Shown in pieces: positions 16,929-27,414 of a DNA stretch of 64,000 nt. The DNA is from CAAGNP01 sp045595965 (GTDB lineage Bacteria > Bacteroidota > Bacteroidia > Bacteroidales > UBA932). The DNA lies in assembly GCA_045595965.1 (NCBI GenBank), contig JAZOBN010000034.1, positions 4,738 to 68,737 of the forward strand, read 5' to 3'. The notes beneath the pieces were generated by a model that saw only the letters and a program-made list of their open reading frames with translations, was not told where the DNA came from and searched no databases. The stretch's first letter is position 1. The number at the start of each line of letters is the position of its first letter. The translations under genes and the position numbers were made by a program.

Positions 16929-19556
16929 ATGTACCGTAAAATCTTGATTCCAATTTTCGTTATGGCCCTCACATTGGCAGGCTGTAACAAAAACGAATTT
17001 ATCAACAAACCACAAGCGCCATGTGATGTGCAAATTATGGGGGTCGGCAATGTCCACACCGGGACAGTTGTGGTAAAATTCAAAGAAGAACCGTCAGAAA
17101 CTAAATCGATATCTAATAATCTATCAGATCTCGGCATTTCAAGTTTCAGAAGACTCTTCACAGAAGATCCTCGCTTCAGCAAAAGATATTACAGCAACGG
17201 ACTTAATCTCTGGTATGTTGTCTCATTTGACAGGGAAATCGCTGTAACCAAAGCACAATCAGATCTTTCCAAACTGGAAAATGTGGAATTGGTAGAATAT
17301 ATGCATACTATTGTGGAAGCTGCAGATTCCCCTTTCAACGATCCGTTCTTCTCAAAACAATGGCACTACCACAACACAGCACCATCGGACGGTTATTTAG
17401 CGGGGGCAGATATAAATCTCGTGAAAGCATGGGGGTTGGAAACAGGTGACGAATCTGTCATTGTTGCCATTTTGGATAGTGGTGTCGAATACTCACATGA
17501 AGATCTTGCAGATGCAATGTGGGTAAATGAAGCTGAGAAAAATGGGACAATGGGAGAAGATGATGACAACAATGGATTCCAGGATGATATACACGGATTC
17601 AATTTTGCTGTAGGGGCAGACAACTCTACACCTAAAGGGATTATCAAACCATACGACCATGGAACACACGTTGCCGGAGTTGTCGGAGCCGTAAACAACA
17701 ACGGCAAGTTCGGTTCAGGTGTAGCCGGTGGCAACGGAACAAAGAGAGGTGTCCGTCTTATGACATGTCAGACCATAGATGGAGAATCTGGTGCATATAT
17801 AGCCGACGCATTCCACTATGCTGCCAACAACGGGGCAGTTATCAGCCAGAACAGCTGGTCTTTGAGAAATGCCTCATCTACCCCTGAATATATGATTAAA
17901 GCTATCGATTACTTCAATACATACGCGGGGTTGAATGCAGACAGTGTCCAGGTGGGGCCTATGCATGGGGGAGTCACAATCTTTGCAGCCGGAAACGATA
18001 ATTTATCATACGGATATCCTTCTATGTATGAAGGAAACATATCCGTTTCTGCAACCGGACCTTCCGGAATGAAAGCAAGTTATTCAAGCTTTGGTTCATG
18101 GGTTGACATCTCTGCTCCGGGTGGAGAGAACGGCACAGGAGAAGAGGCTCGAGGTAACGTAATGAGCACCATCACAGGGAACAATTTTGGGGCAATGAGC
18201 GGAACATCTATGGCTTGTCCGCACGTCTCAGGTGTTGCTGCTCTTATTGTATCAAAATATGGCGGCCACGGCTTTACAAACCAGATGCTTAGAGACAGAC
18301 TTCTATCAAGCGCCGATTCTGTTAAGCTATATAGTGTAAACCCCTCCCGAAAAGGTTTGATGGGGAAAGGTATGGTAGATGCTTACGCTGCTCTTTATGA
18401 AGACGATGCCACTATTCCGACTGCAGTCGGCACTCTCGATGCAGAAGTTTTGGGAACTGCAATAACCATCAAATGGAAAGCAACACAAACCAATGGCAAA
18501 TCGACATTCGGTTACTATTTATATTATAGCGAAGAGAGTCTTGCAGAATTCAACAGCAGCAAGCCAAGCGATGGAGTCATATCGACACTGATCCTCGGCG
18601 GAGCATACTCCGAAGGGGCTACCATCTCCCACACAATCAAGGGCCTTAAAGTAAATACAAAATATCACTTCAGGGTGGAGGCTGTAAATGCATTCAATAT
18701 AAGAGCAGCCCTCTCTCCGGAACTGGAAGTGATGACTGAGGGGAATGCAGCACCTGTCATCTCTCCATCGGAAGAGATAAATGTAACATTGAGATCGTTT
18801 GAAACTGCGAAATATCAAATTACAATCTCTGATCCGAACGAGGATCCTATAACATATTCACTAACTGGAGAGACAAAAGGTCTCTCAATAAAAGAGGCCT
18901 CTCCCGGGGTTGTCGAGATAGTCATTAACGCAACAAAAGCTGATCCAGGACAATATAGTGCATCCCTTGTTGTAACTGACTCGTATCAGGCATCAACTAC
19001 ACTCAAAATCAATTATACCGTCCTTCCGAACAATGCACCCACAGTGGCAAAACAGATTGAAAACACCATTATCGGCAAAGACGAAGTCAAGACCTATGAC
19101 CTGAACGAGTATTTTTCAGATACAGATGGTGAGAATCTGACATACACAGTCAACACCACCACTACAAACATCATTGTAGAGCACTCTGTTGACGGCAACA
19201 TCCTCTCTGTAAAGGGGAAATGGTATGGTATGACAACATTGGTTGTAACAGCAACTGACGCCAAAGGAGAGAGTGCATCTGTTTCATTCGATATCCTGAT
19301 GAGAGACAACGATATCCCATTGGATATCTACCCCAACCCTATTCAGACAACATTCCGGATCAGGACAGACAGTGATGCCACTATCGACATAAAGGTCACC
19401 TCTGTCTCCGGAGCAACAGCATTCTCTGCAACAGGTGTAGCTGTCGGACCTTTTGCACCATATACTATAGATGCAACAAATTGGGAACCTGGCAATTACT
19501 CAATTGAAATCAAAGAGGGGGAAGAGATTACCAGAAGAAATATCGTAAAATTGTAA
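16929..19556 (+). CDS. S8 subtilisin-like peptidase with lipobox and T9SS C-terminal sorting domain
   Basis: The 875-residue protein begins with a signal reading LTLAGCNK, a credible lipobox. A propeptide-like region (about 35-130) precedes the S8 domain, with Asp183 (AILDSGVEYSHED), His244 (DHGTHVAGVVG), the AAGND oxyanion segment and Ser427 (SGTSMACPHVSG), so the triad is complete. A fibronectin-type-III-like domain (about 500-600) and cadherin-like beta domains (about 605-790) follow. The last 80 residues start with LDIYPNP and end with TRRNIVKL, a type A C-terminal signal for type IX secretion. The enzyme is expected on the outer surface, degrading proteins. A PorV/PorQ-like gene follows after 11 bases. 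Having both a lipobox and a T9SS signal is unusual. Confidence 0.94.
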   Translation: MYRKILIPIFVMALTLAGCNKNEFINKPQAPCDVQIMGVGNVHTGTVVVKFKEEPSETKSISNNLSDLGISSFRRLFTEDPRFSKRYYSNGLNLWYVVSFDREIAVTKAQSDLSKLENVELVEYMHTIVEAADSPFNDPFFSKQWHYHNTAPSDGYLAGADINLVKAWGLETGDESVIVAILDSGVEYSHEDLADAMWVNEAEKNGTMGEDDDNNGFQDDIHGFNFAVGADNSTPKGIIKPYDHGTHVAGVVGAVNNNGKFGSGVAGGNGTKRGVRLMTCQTIDGESGAYIADAFHYAANNGAVISQNSWSLRNASSTPEYMIKAIDYFNTYAGLNADSVQVGPMHGGVTIFAAGNDNLSYGYPSMYEGNISVSATGPSGMKASYSSFGSWVDISAPGGENGTGEEARGNVMSTITGNNFGAMSGTSMACPHVSGVAALIVSKYGGHGFTNQMLRDRLLSSADSVKLYSVNPSRKGLMGKGMVDAYAALYEDDATIPTAVGTLDAEVLGTAITIKWKATQTNGKSTFGYYLYYSEESLAEFNSSKPSDGVISTLILGGAYSEGATISHTIKGLKVNTKYHFRVEAVNAFNIRAALSPELEVMTEGNAAPVISPSEEINVTLRSFETAKYQITISDPNEDPITYSLTGETKGLSIKEASPGVVEIVINATKADPGQYSASLVVTDSYQASTTLKINYTVLPNNAPTVAKQIENTIIGKDEVKTYDLNEYFSDTDGENLTYTVNTTTTNIIVEHSVDGNILSVKGKWYGMTTLVVTATDAKGESASVSFDILMRDNDIPLDIYPNPIQTTFRIRTDSDATIDIKVTSVSGATAFSATGVAVGPFAPYTIDATNWEPGNYSIEIKEGEEITRRNIVKL

Positions 19557-19567
19557 CCACTTGAATT

Positions 19568-20482
19568 ATGAAAAAGAGTTTACTTATATCAACAATTATA
19601 CTATTCGCTACACAAATGTATGGACAGAGTGTCCCATTTGTAAATGTATCTGCAGATCCTTACACCTACAGTATGGGGGGCAACACCTTGAACATTGATG
19701 AAAACGGCTTTACCGTCTCCAACAATGCATCAGCAATGACATTTGCACAGGATAACATATATATAGAAGCAGGTTACAATATGTGGCAACCACACATATT
19801 CAACAATCAGGTGATGGGTGTATCAGGATTCAGCAAAATAGGGGAAAAACTTGCTGTCGGAATCAATGGCAAATATTATATACACACCCCCTACGATATC
19901 ACCTCTGATCAGGGTTTTGCATCTGAATTATTTACCCCAAGTGAAATATCAGCTGAAGCAGCGGTAGCATACAAACTGCTCAAGAACCTCTCAATCGGTG
20001 CAAATATCAGATTCATCAACTCAACATTGGCTCCTGAAAACAGCGGATCTGCTATTGGTGCAGACATTTCAGTCACATACCGTCTCAAGAATCTGAGAGT
20101 GGCACTTGCGGTAACCAACTTAGGATCAAAGATAGATTATGGCTACACCCCATACAATCTCCCTGCAATGGCAAAAATCGGTGTAGGATACCAGATGAAA
20201 TTTGCAGAGAAACATTTTATCAATGTCACTGCACAAGGTGATTATTTATTGTACAAATCGGCAGTAATGGCTGGTGTCGGTGCAGAGTATTCTTACAACA
20301 GATTTGTGAATATAAGAGCCGGTTTCCACTATGGAAATAATCAGGCAACCCCTTCATACGCAAGTGTAGGTGCCGGTATACAGATTATTGGAATAACACT
20401 CAACGCTGCGTACATAATAGGCGTTGGAGAAAACTCTCCCCTTAACGGCACCCTATGTGCATCTGTGGGTTACAGATTTTGA
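19568..20482 (+). CDS. PorV/PorQ-like outer-membrane beta-barrel protein
   Basis: The 304-residue protein has a signal peptide ending in TQMYGQ and alternating beta-strand sequence to a terminal Phe (GYRF). The start of the mature part (DPYTYSMGG, then DENGFTVSNNASAMTF) has the shape of the PorV/PorQ/UPF0164 group: a glycine-containing strand, then an Asn-rich segment where the family has N-P-A. PorV and PorQ serve type IX secretion as cargo shuttle and partner. Its position 11 bases after a T9SS-sorted protease supports a dedicated role, which is inference. It could also be a general FadL-like barrel. It converges with murI, with a 7-base gap. Confidence 0.65.
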   Translation: MKKSLLISTIILFATQMYGQSVPFVNVSADPYTYSMGGNTLNIDENGFTVSNNASAMTFAQDNIYIEAGYNMWQPHIFNNQVMGVSGFSKIGEKLAVGINGKYYIHTPYDITSDQGFASELFTPSEISAEAAVAYKLLKNLSIGANIRFINSTLAPENSGSAIGADISVTYRLKNLRVALAVTNLGSKIDYGYTPYNLPAMAKIGVGYQMKFAEKHFINVTAQGDYLLYKSAVMAGVGAEYSYNRFVNIRAGFHYGNNQATPSYASVGAGIQIIGITLNAAYIIGVGENSPLNGTLCASVGYRF

Positions 20483-20489
20483 TAATGAT

Positions 20490-21269
20490 TTAGATAGAGA
20501 CAGATTGAAAACTGTCGTATGATATTGTGGGGTCTATCTGAGAAACGATAGACCTCATTATTTTTGTATCTCCGGTAGAATAGAACTTACAAATACCTTT
20601 TGTATCTTTCCTACTCTGCAATGAGTCCACTATCCTCTTTGTCTGCAATGCAACAGCTGGAGCAGGGTTAATTATATCTATCGAGTCACCGGTAATTTTT
20701 CTTATGGTATCTTCAAGAAAGGGGTAGTGAGTACAACCCAGAACTATAGAATCTGCATTCTGACTCCTCATTTCATCCACATATTTATGAAGAAGCGCCT
20801 CCACCTCCTCCCCTGATGTCGTTCCTGACTCCACAAATTCAACCAATCCTGCACCCACTTTTTCTATCACTTTAACACCACTTGCAAATTTTTCAAGGGT
20901 GTTGTTATAAAGGGAGCCCTTAAAGGTATTTGCAGTGGCCAAAACGCCAACAACTCCCGTCTTTGAATTCAACGCTGCCGGCTTAATGGCAGGTTCCATC
21001 CCTACAAAAGGGATATCATATCTGTTTCTCAAATACTCTACGGCAGCAGCAGTAGCGGTATTACAAGCAATAACCACCACCTCTGCCCCTTCCAACAGAA
21101 AGAAGCGGGTGATGGTTTCAGCTCTATTTATAATATAATCGACAGGTTTGTTTCCATAAGGGCAATGGGCACCATCCGAAACATATATATAATCCTGTTC
21201 CGGCATCAGTCTGTGCAACTCTTTCCACACAGAAAGTCCACCAACTCCAGAATCATAAACCCCGATCAT
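20490..21269 (-). CDS. murI: Glutamate racemase
   Basis: The enzyme supplies D-glutamate for peptidoglycan. The 259-residue protein has the expected landmarks: YDSGVGGLS at the N-terminus, the first catalytic Cys in VIACNTATAAA and the second in LGCTHYPFL. No PLP site is present, as expected for this cofactor-independent racemase. It ends a three-gene unit after the TlpA-like and carbonic-anhydrase-like genes (5-base gap upstream). Confidence 0.95.
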   Translation of the reverse strand: MIGVYDSGVGGLSVWKELHRLMPEQDYIYVSDGAHCPYGNKPVDYIINRAETITRFFLLEGAEVVVIACNTATAAAVEYLRNRYDIPFVGMEPAIKPAALNSKTGVVGVLATANTFKGSLYNNTLEKFASGVKVIEKVGAGLVEFVESGTTSGEEVEALLHKYVDEMRSQNADSIVLGCTHYPFLEDTIRKITGDSIDIINPAPAVALQTKRIVDSLQSRKDTKGICKFYSTGDTKIMRSIVSQIDPTISYDSFQSVSI

Positions 21270-21274
21270 CTCAC

Positions 21275-22396
21275 TTATTTCAAATGTTCTTCAAGAAGTT
21301 TGACAATCTCCTCTTCAGAAACTCTTCTTGCAATGATTTTACCCTCTGAATCAACAAAAGCATTTTGAGGAATATACCTTACATTATAAAGTGCAGCTGC
21401 CTCTGTATTCCAGTAATTCAAATCAGAAACCTGTGTCCAGGTCAATTTGTCAGTCTTGATTGCATCCAACCACTGTTCTCTGTCCCTGTCCAAAGATACT
21501 CCAAGGATTTCGAAACCTTGTTTATGGTATTTGTTATATATCTTGACAAGCTTAGGGTTGAATTGCCTGCAAGGGTTACACCAGCCAGCCCAGAAATCGA
21601 TCATGGTAACTTTCCCTTTCTTATATATATCTGAAAGTTTAACCTCCTTACCATCAGGATCTTTCATTGTAAAATCAGGAGCGATCTGACCCACCTGCAA
21701 AGATTTCTCTTTCGAGATCAAAGCTTCAGCTGCCAACAATTTCTTATGGTTTGCAAAACGTTCATCTTTCTTGAATTCAGCAAGAACACTCTCAGCTTTC
21801 TCAAGTTTCATATCCAAAGCATCATTTACAAACTGCATCATAGCGTAAAAACTCATAGGATGAGCCAATACAATTGAGTCAGAAAAAGCTCTCATTCTTG
21901 CATCAACTTCATCAAACAATGCTACGATTTCCTCCTTTCTTTCAGGGGTTGTATTTGAATTTCTGTATTCATCCAAAAGGGCTTTTCTGTCTGGCATCAA
22001 CTCATTCTGAATACGTTTTTCCTCTTTGTTCACAAGCGCAATAATTGCCTGTGTCTCACCACCTTTAACTTCTGACTCAGCAAGTTTGTCTGAACTTCCG
22101 TTAACTGTAAATGAGGTATTCTCCAGGAAAAGTGAAACATATCCAGGGATACCTTCTACCTGAATATAATATATTTCAGGATGAACAACTGTACCTTTGA
22201 ACTGGAATTTACCATTCACGATATCTGCTGTATCTCTAATAGGATCTTTTCTATCAGAGCCAACAAGATAGACCTTACCATTTTTCAATACCTCATCTTC
22301 ACCAGAGATATTACCGGTGATATTGTAGCCACCACCTGCGCAGGACACTAGAGTTACAGCTGCAACTACTAAAAGAAATAACTTTTTCATATTCAA
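21275..22396 (-). CDS. TlpA-family thioredoxin lipoprotein with DUF4369 domain
   Basis: The 373-residue protein has a lipoprotein signal (TLVSCAGG). The first about 110 residues match the DUF4369 type of beta domain (YNITGNISGEDEVLKNGKV), a helical linker follows (about 115-230), and the C-terminal 140 residues are a thioredoxin fold with the redox motif WCNPC (in FWAGWCNPCRQF) and the cis-Pro region RYIPQNAF. Such proteins are periplasmic disulfide reductases attached to the outer membrane in Bacteroidetes. Two Met codons open the frame (MNMKK); the third residue may be the real start. It sits between the carbonic-anhydrase-like gene and murI in one transcription unit. Confidence 0.92.
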   Translation of the reverse strand: MNMKKLFLLVVAAVTLVSCAGGGYNITGNISGEDEVLKNGKVYLVGSDRKDPIRDTADIVNGKFQFKGTVVHPEIYYIQVEGIPGYVSLFLENTSFTVNGSSDKLAESEVKGGETQAIIALVNKEEKRIQNELMPDRKALLDEYRNSNTTPERKEEIVALFDEVDARMRAFSDSIVLAHPMSFYAMMQFVNDALDMKLEKAESVLAEFKKDERFANHKKLLAAEALISKEKSLQVGQIAPDFTMKDPDGKEVKLSDIYKKGKVTMIDFWAGWCNPCRQFNPKLVKIYNKYHKQGFEILGVSLDRDREQWLDAIKTDKLTWTQVSDLNYWNTEAAALYNVRYIPQNAFVDSEGKIIARRVSEEEIVKLLEEHLK

Positions 22397-22407
22397 TATT
22401 TTATAAA

Positions 22408-22932
22408 TTATTTATAATTCTCTTCATCAAGAAACCACTCTTTATACATCATATACCCCTGAGCATTTTTATGTGCTGCAGCAGTAATTTCCTCGCTACC
22501 GCTTTTCACCTGAGTTGCAGGAATACCGGCATAGACACCAGGTTCCAATTTCTTATTGGAGAGGACAACCGCTCCGGCAGCAATAATACTGCCATCAGCA
22601 ACCTCTGCATTGTCCATAAGTATGGCTCCCATACCTACGAGGACATTGTTTCCAACTTTTGCACCATGGATAATGGCATTGTGTCCCACTGAGACATCGT
22701 TACCAACCTCCACAATAGATCTCTTATGTAATGTATGTAGTACTGCACCATCTTGAATATTGACTCTGTTTCCTACCCGTATAGGGTTTACATCCCCTCT
22801 CAAGACACAAGAATACCAGATGCTGCAATCATCACCTATCTCAACATCCCCTACGATAACTGCATTTTCTGCAATGAAACAGTTTTTACCAATTTTTGGG
22901 GTAAAGCCATTCAATGATTTGATTATTGCCAT
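22408..22932 (-). CDS. Gamma-carbonic-anhydrase-like left-handed beta-helix protein
   Basis: The 174-residue protein is built of hexapeptide repeats (IVGDVEIGDDCSIWYSCVL, VGNDVSVGHNAIIHGAKVG) typical of YrdA/PaaY-type gamma carbonic anhydrases. The metal-site wording RGDVNPIRVGNRVNIQDGAV and the histidines of VGHNAIIHGA are retained. Many such proteins bind zinc or iron, but catalytic activity is not assured. It is the first gene of the unit leading to the TlpA-like gene and murI. Confidence 0.9.
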   Translation of the reverse strand: MAIIKSLNGFTPKIGKNCFIAENAVIVGDVEIGDDCSIWYSCVLRGDVNPIRVGNRVNIQDGAVLHTLHKRSIVEVGNDVSVGHNAIIHGAKVGNNVLVGMGAILMDNAEVADGSIIAAGAVVLSNKKLEPGVYAGIPATQVKSGSEEITAAAHKNAQGYMMYKEWFLDEENYK

Positions 22933-22950
22933 ATTCTATCTATTATTCGG

Positions 22951-22958
22951 CAAATATA
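22951..22958 (-). promoter_or_regulatory. -7 box for the carbonic-anhydrase-like operon
   Basis: Minus-strand TATATTTG fits TAnnTTTG exactly, 19 bases before the start codon. No clear -33 box is seen; the gdhA terminator lies directly upstream. Confidence 0.4.
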
Positions 22959-22970
22959 GTAATTTATTAC

Positions 22971-23002
22971 AAAAAAAGAGGATGACCTTCATGGTCACCC
23001 TC
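22971..23002 (-). terminator. Rho-independent terminator of gdhA
   Basis: On the minus strand GAGGGTGACC and GGTCATCCTC form a 10-bp stem (one G-U pair) with a 5-base loop, followed by seven T, 25 bases after the gdhA stop. Confidence 0.88.
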
Positions 23003-23026
23003 CCATTGTATTGTTTCAGGTAGAGA

Positions 23027-24370
<1,344 letters not shown>

Positions 24371-24419
24371 AATAATTTATTTAGTTTGTGTATGTGTGAA
24401 TAATTGAAATTGTTTTCTG

Positions 24420-25439
24420 TTATTTTACCTCCCAGGTAGCTCCACTGTGCAGAAGTTCATCTACTGAATGGATCTTGGCATTTGCCTTAACCTCTTCTAC
24501 CTGTTCCTGTACTCTCTGATCGTATGTACCGTCAGCCACATCACGGATAACACCCAATGCTACAGGGAAATCGGGATGCTTCATATCCACAAGCATTGTG
24601 TGGATAGCCATATCCTGACAGTGAGCATCATGTACAAGAATATCTTTTTCTGTAATGCCGTTTTCACCAATCTTTACCACTTTAAGCTTGCCATTCTCGT
24701 CAAGGACAAGACCTTTGTCTCTCTCCTTACCGAAAATCATAGGCTCACCGTGGCGTAGAACGATGGTTCTGTCTGCTCTGACCTCTTTGTCGGAGATCTC
24801 TTTATGGCTACCGTCATTGTAGATTACACAGTTTACCAACATTTCTGTAACTGAACAACCTGCATGTTTTGCAGATGCCAGGAACACCTCCTGATTGAGT
24901 TTAATTTCAGAATCAAGGCTGCGTGCGAAGAAAGTACCTCTTGCACCCAATACCAGAGAGCCTGGATTGAATGGTTGTTCTACTGTACCATAGGGAGAGG
25001 TCTTGGTAATCTTTCCTAATGGAGAGGTAGGTGAATACTGACCTTTGGTCAAACCATAGATTCTGTTGTTGAACAATACGATATTGATGTCGATATTACG
25101 ACGGATTGCGTGAATGAAGTGGTTACCACCGATAGCCAACGAGTCACCGTCACCAGTTGCCTGCCATACTGCAAGTTTTGGATTTGCAACCTTTACACCT
25201 GTAGAGATTGCTGTCGCGCGACCATGGATACTATGGAAACCGTAAGTGTTCATATAGTAAGGGAGACGTGAAGAACATCCGATACCTGATACAAATACGA
25301 AGTCCTCCAAATTGTAATTCATAGCCTCTGCAACCTCTGGCATAGCTCTCTGTAGAGACATAAGAACTGCGTGGTCGCCGCAACCTGGGCACCATCTTAC
25401 TTCCTGATTGCTCTTAAAATCTTGTGCTGTATATTTCAT
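24420..25439 (-). CDS. korB: 2-oxoacid:ferredoxin oxidoreductase, beta (TPP) subunit
   Basis: The 339-residue subunit begins with RWCPGCGDHAVL, the family's thiamine-diphosphate beta-subunit opening. GIGCSSRLPYY, HGRATAISTGVK and the TPP/Mg motif GDGDSLAIGGNHFIHAIRRN follow. With the alpha subunit it oxidatively decarboxylates a 2-oxoacid, most likely 2-oxoglutarate, using ferredoxin and making the CoA thioester in the cytosol. It starts 17 bases after korA. Substrate choice between 2-oxoglutarate and branched-chain acids is not certain from sequence. Confidence 0.93.
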   Translation of the reverse strand: MKYTAQDFKSNQEVRWCPGCGDHAVLMSLQRAMPEVAEAMNYNLEDFVFVSGIGCSSRLPYYMNTYGFHSIHGRATAISTGVKVANPKLAVWQATGDGDSLAIGGNHFIHAIRRNIDINIVLFNNRIYGLTKGQYSPTSPLGKITKTSPYGTVEQPFNPGSLVLGARGTFFARSLDSEIKLNQEVFLASAKHAGCSVTEMLVNCVIYNDGSHKEISDKEVRADRTIVLRHGEPMIFGKERDKGLVLDENGKLKVVKIGENGITEKDILVHDAHCQDMAIHTMLVDMKHPDFPVALGVIRDVADGTYDQRVQEQVEEVKANAKIHSVDELLHSGATWEVK

Positions 25440-25456
25440 AATCTGACTCCCTCCTA

Positions 25457-27289
25457 TTATAGAATGTTATTAACTGCATCCATTACATCTTTAACGATGA
25501 AAGGCTGACCTTGAACCTTATTCAACTGGTAATAGTGGAATTGAGGATGTTTGTCTCTCAAATATGCAGCGAACTGGCCACTATTCAACTCACATACGAT
25601 AATCTTGTTGAATTTTGAGAATACCTCTGCTGTGTTTTTAGGTAGTGGATTGATATAATCGAAGTGAGCAAGAGAAACGCTCTTTCCTTCAGCCTGGAAC
25701 TCTTTAACTGCTGTGTAAAGGTGTCCGAAAGTACCACCCCAGCCGACAACAAGAACTTCACCCTCTTTCTCTCCGATAACTTCAAGTTCAGGGATATAGT
25801 TTGCTGCCCTTGCAACTTTTTCAGCACGTGCTGCCACCATCATCTCGTGGTTTTGAGGATCAGAAGAGATAACACCTTCAGGGCTCTTTTCCAGACCACC
25901 TACTCTATGCATCATGCCAGGAGTGCCAGGGATAGCCCATTGTCTTGCAAATTTCTCCTCATCTCTTACGTATGGTTTGAATTTCCCTTCACATTCGGTA
26001 ACGACCGGTGCTTTGATCTCGGGATAATCCTTCATTGAAGGGATTTTCCAAGGCTCGGAGCCGTTACCCAAGAAACCTTCAGTAAGGAGGATAACAGGCA
26101 TCATGTGTTCCAATGCAAACTTACCTGCGTAGAAAGCTTTGTCAAAGCAATCTGATGGAGAGTGAGCAGCCATAACCATAATAGGACACTCACCATTACG
26201 TCCATAAAGGGCCTGATTCAAGTCGGTCTGCTCAGTTTTGGTGGGGATACCTGTAGATGGACCACTACGCTGAACATCGACAATTACCAGAGGAAGCTCT
26301 GTAATCATAGCAAGACCAAGAGCCTCCGATTTCAATGAAAGACCAGGACCTGAAGTTGTAGTCACAGCAAAGTTACCTGCGTAAGCAGCACCGATTGCAG
26401 TACAGATACCGGAAATTTCATCTTCACATTGAACAGTCTTTGCTCCAAGGTTTTTATAAATTGCAAGTTCTTCCAAAACTGCTGTCGCAGGGGTAATGGG
26501 ATACGAGCCACAGAACAATGGAATACCTGATTTCTCAGACGCAGCCAAAAGTCCCCAAGCAGTTGCCTGATTACCATTGATATTTCTGTAGGTACCTTTT
26601 TCCTGTTGTGCAGGTGCTATAGTGTATGTATTTGCAATAGCGTGGATGTTGCTTGCATAGTTGAAACCATCCTTCAAAACTTTCTTATTGACATCAATAA
26701 GTTGTGGTTTTTTCTTGAATTTCTTCTCGAGGTACTCAAAAGTGTGTTCCATCTCTCTATTGAAAAGATAGAAGCACATACCAAGAGTAAACATGTTCTT
26801 ACAACGCACGATAGATTTGTTATCCAAACCACTATCTTTCAATGACTCTTTTGTAAGGGTTGTAATAGGAGAAACGATGATGTTTCTATCTTCAATCTTC
26901 AACTCCTCAAAAGGATTCATTGTCTGGAACCCTGCTCTCACAATATTTGCCTCATCAAAAGCATCTTCGTCAAGGATAATTGTAGCAGTAGGTTTTGTCC
27001 ATTTTGCATTAGCTCTTAATGCTGCAGGATTCATAGCTACAAGAACATCACAGAAATCACCAGGAGTGTTGATCTCTACAGCTCCAACATGAACTTGGAA
27101 TCCAGAAACACCAGAAACTGTACCTTGGGGAGCTCTAATCTCCGCAGGATAATCTGGAAAAGTAGAAATTTCATTGCCGTACAATGCAGAAGAATCTGCA
27201 AAAAGAGTACCGGTCAATTGCATACCATCACCCGAGTCACCAGCGAAACGGATAACAACATCTTGTATGTCAATAACTTTGTGTTGCAT
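25457..27289 (-). CDS. korA: 2-oxoacid:ferredoxin oxidoreductase, fused gamma-alpha subunit
   Basis: In this 610-residue protein the gamma domain comes first (about 1-190, with VIRFAGDSGDGMQLTGTLFA). The alpha pyrimidine-binding domain follows (about 215-460, with NGNQATAWGLLAASEKSG and TTSGPGLSLKSEA), then the C-terminal domain with VVGWGGTFGHLYTAVKE. This gamma-alpha fusion is the standard form for the two-subunit KorAB enzyme. It is the first gene of korA-korB-(gdhA). Confidence 0.94.
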   Translation of the reverse strand: MQHKVIDIQDVVIRFAGDSGDGMQLTGTLFADSSALYGNEISTFPDYPAEIRAPQGTVSGVSGFQVHVGAVEINTPGDFCDVLVAMNPAALRANAKWTKPTATIILDEDAFDEANIVRAGFQTMNPFEELKIEDRNIIVSPITTLTKESLKDSGLDNKSIVRCKNMFTLGMCFYLFNREMEHTFEYLEKKFKKKPQLIDVNKKVLKDGFNYASNIHAIANTYTIAPAQQEKGTYRNINGNQATAWGLLAASEKSGIPLFCGSYPITPATAVLEELAIYKNLGAKTVQCEDEISGICTAIGAAYAGNFAVTTTSGPGLSLKSEALGLAMITELPLVIVDVQRSGPSTGIPTKTEQTDLNQALYGRNGECPIMVMAAHSPSDCFDKAFYAGKFALEHMMPVILLTEGFLGNGSEPWKIPSMKDYPEIKAPVVTECEGKFKPYVRDEEKFARQWAIPGTPGMMHRVGGLEKSPEGVISSDPQNHEMMVAARAEKVARAANYIPELEVIGEKEGEVLVVGWGGTFGHLYTAVKEFQAEGKSVSLAHFDYINPLPKNTAEVFSKFNKIIVCELNSGQFAAYLRDKHPQFHYYQLNKVQGQPFIVKDVMDAVNNIL

Positions 27290-27310
27290 ATTTTTTTATT
27301 TTAGTAAATA

Positions 27311-27318
27311 CAAATATA
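27311..27318 (-). promoter_or_regulatory. -7 box for korA
   Basis: Minus-strand TATATTTG fits TAnnTTTG, 21 bases before the korA start. A near-consensus TTGG lies about 20 bases further upstream as a possible -33 element. Confidence 0.45.
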
Positions 27319-27351
27319 AGCAATATTCTATCACCTTACCAATTTATTTGC

Positions 27352-27396
27352 AAAAAAAAGAGAGCACCCGATTAAAAATCATAAGTACTCTCTCCT
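27352..27396 (-). terminator. Terminator after the bamA-ompH-ompH cluster
   Basis: On the minus strand GAGAGTACTT pairs with the complementary GGGTGCTCTC (with G-U pairs), extended by an inner GAT/ATC pairing, and is followed by eight T. It lies 18 bases after the stop of the second ompH gene. Confidence 0.75.
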
Positions 27397-27414
27397 GTAT
27401 TTCTAAATAATTTA

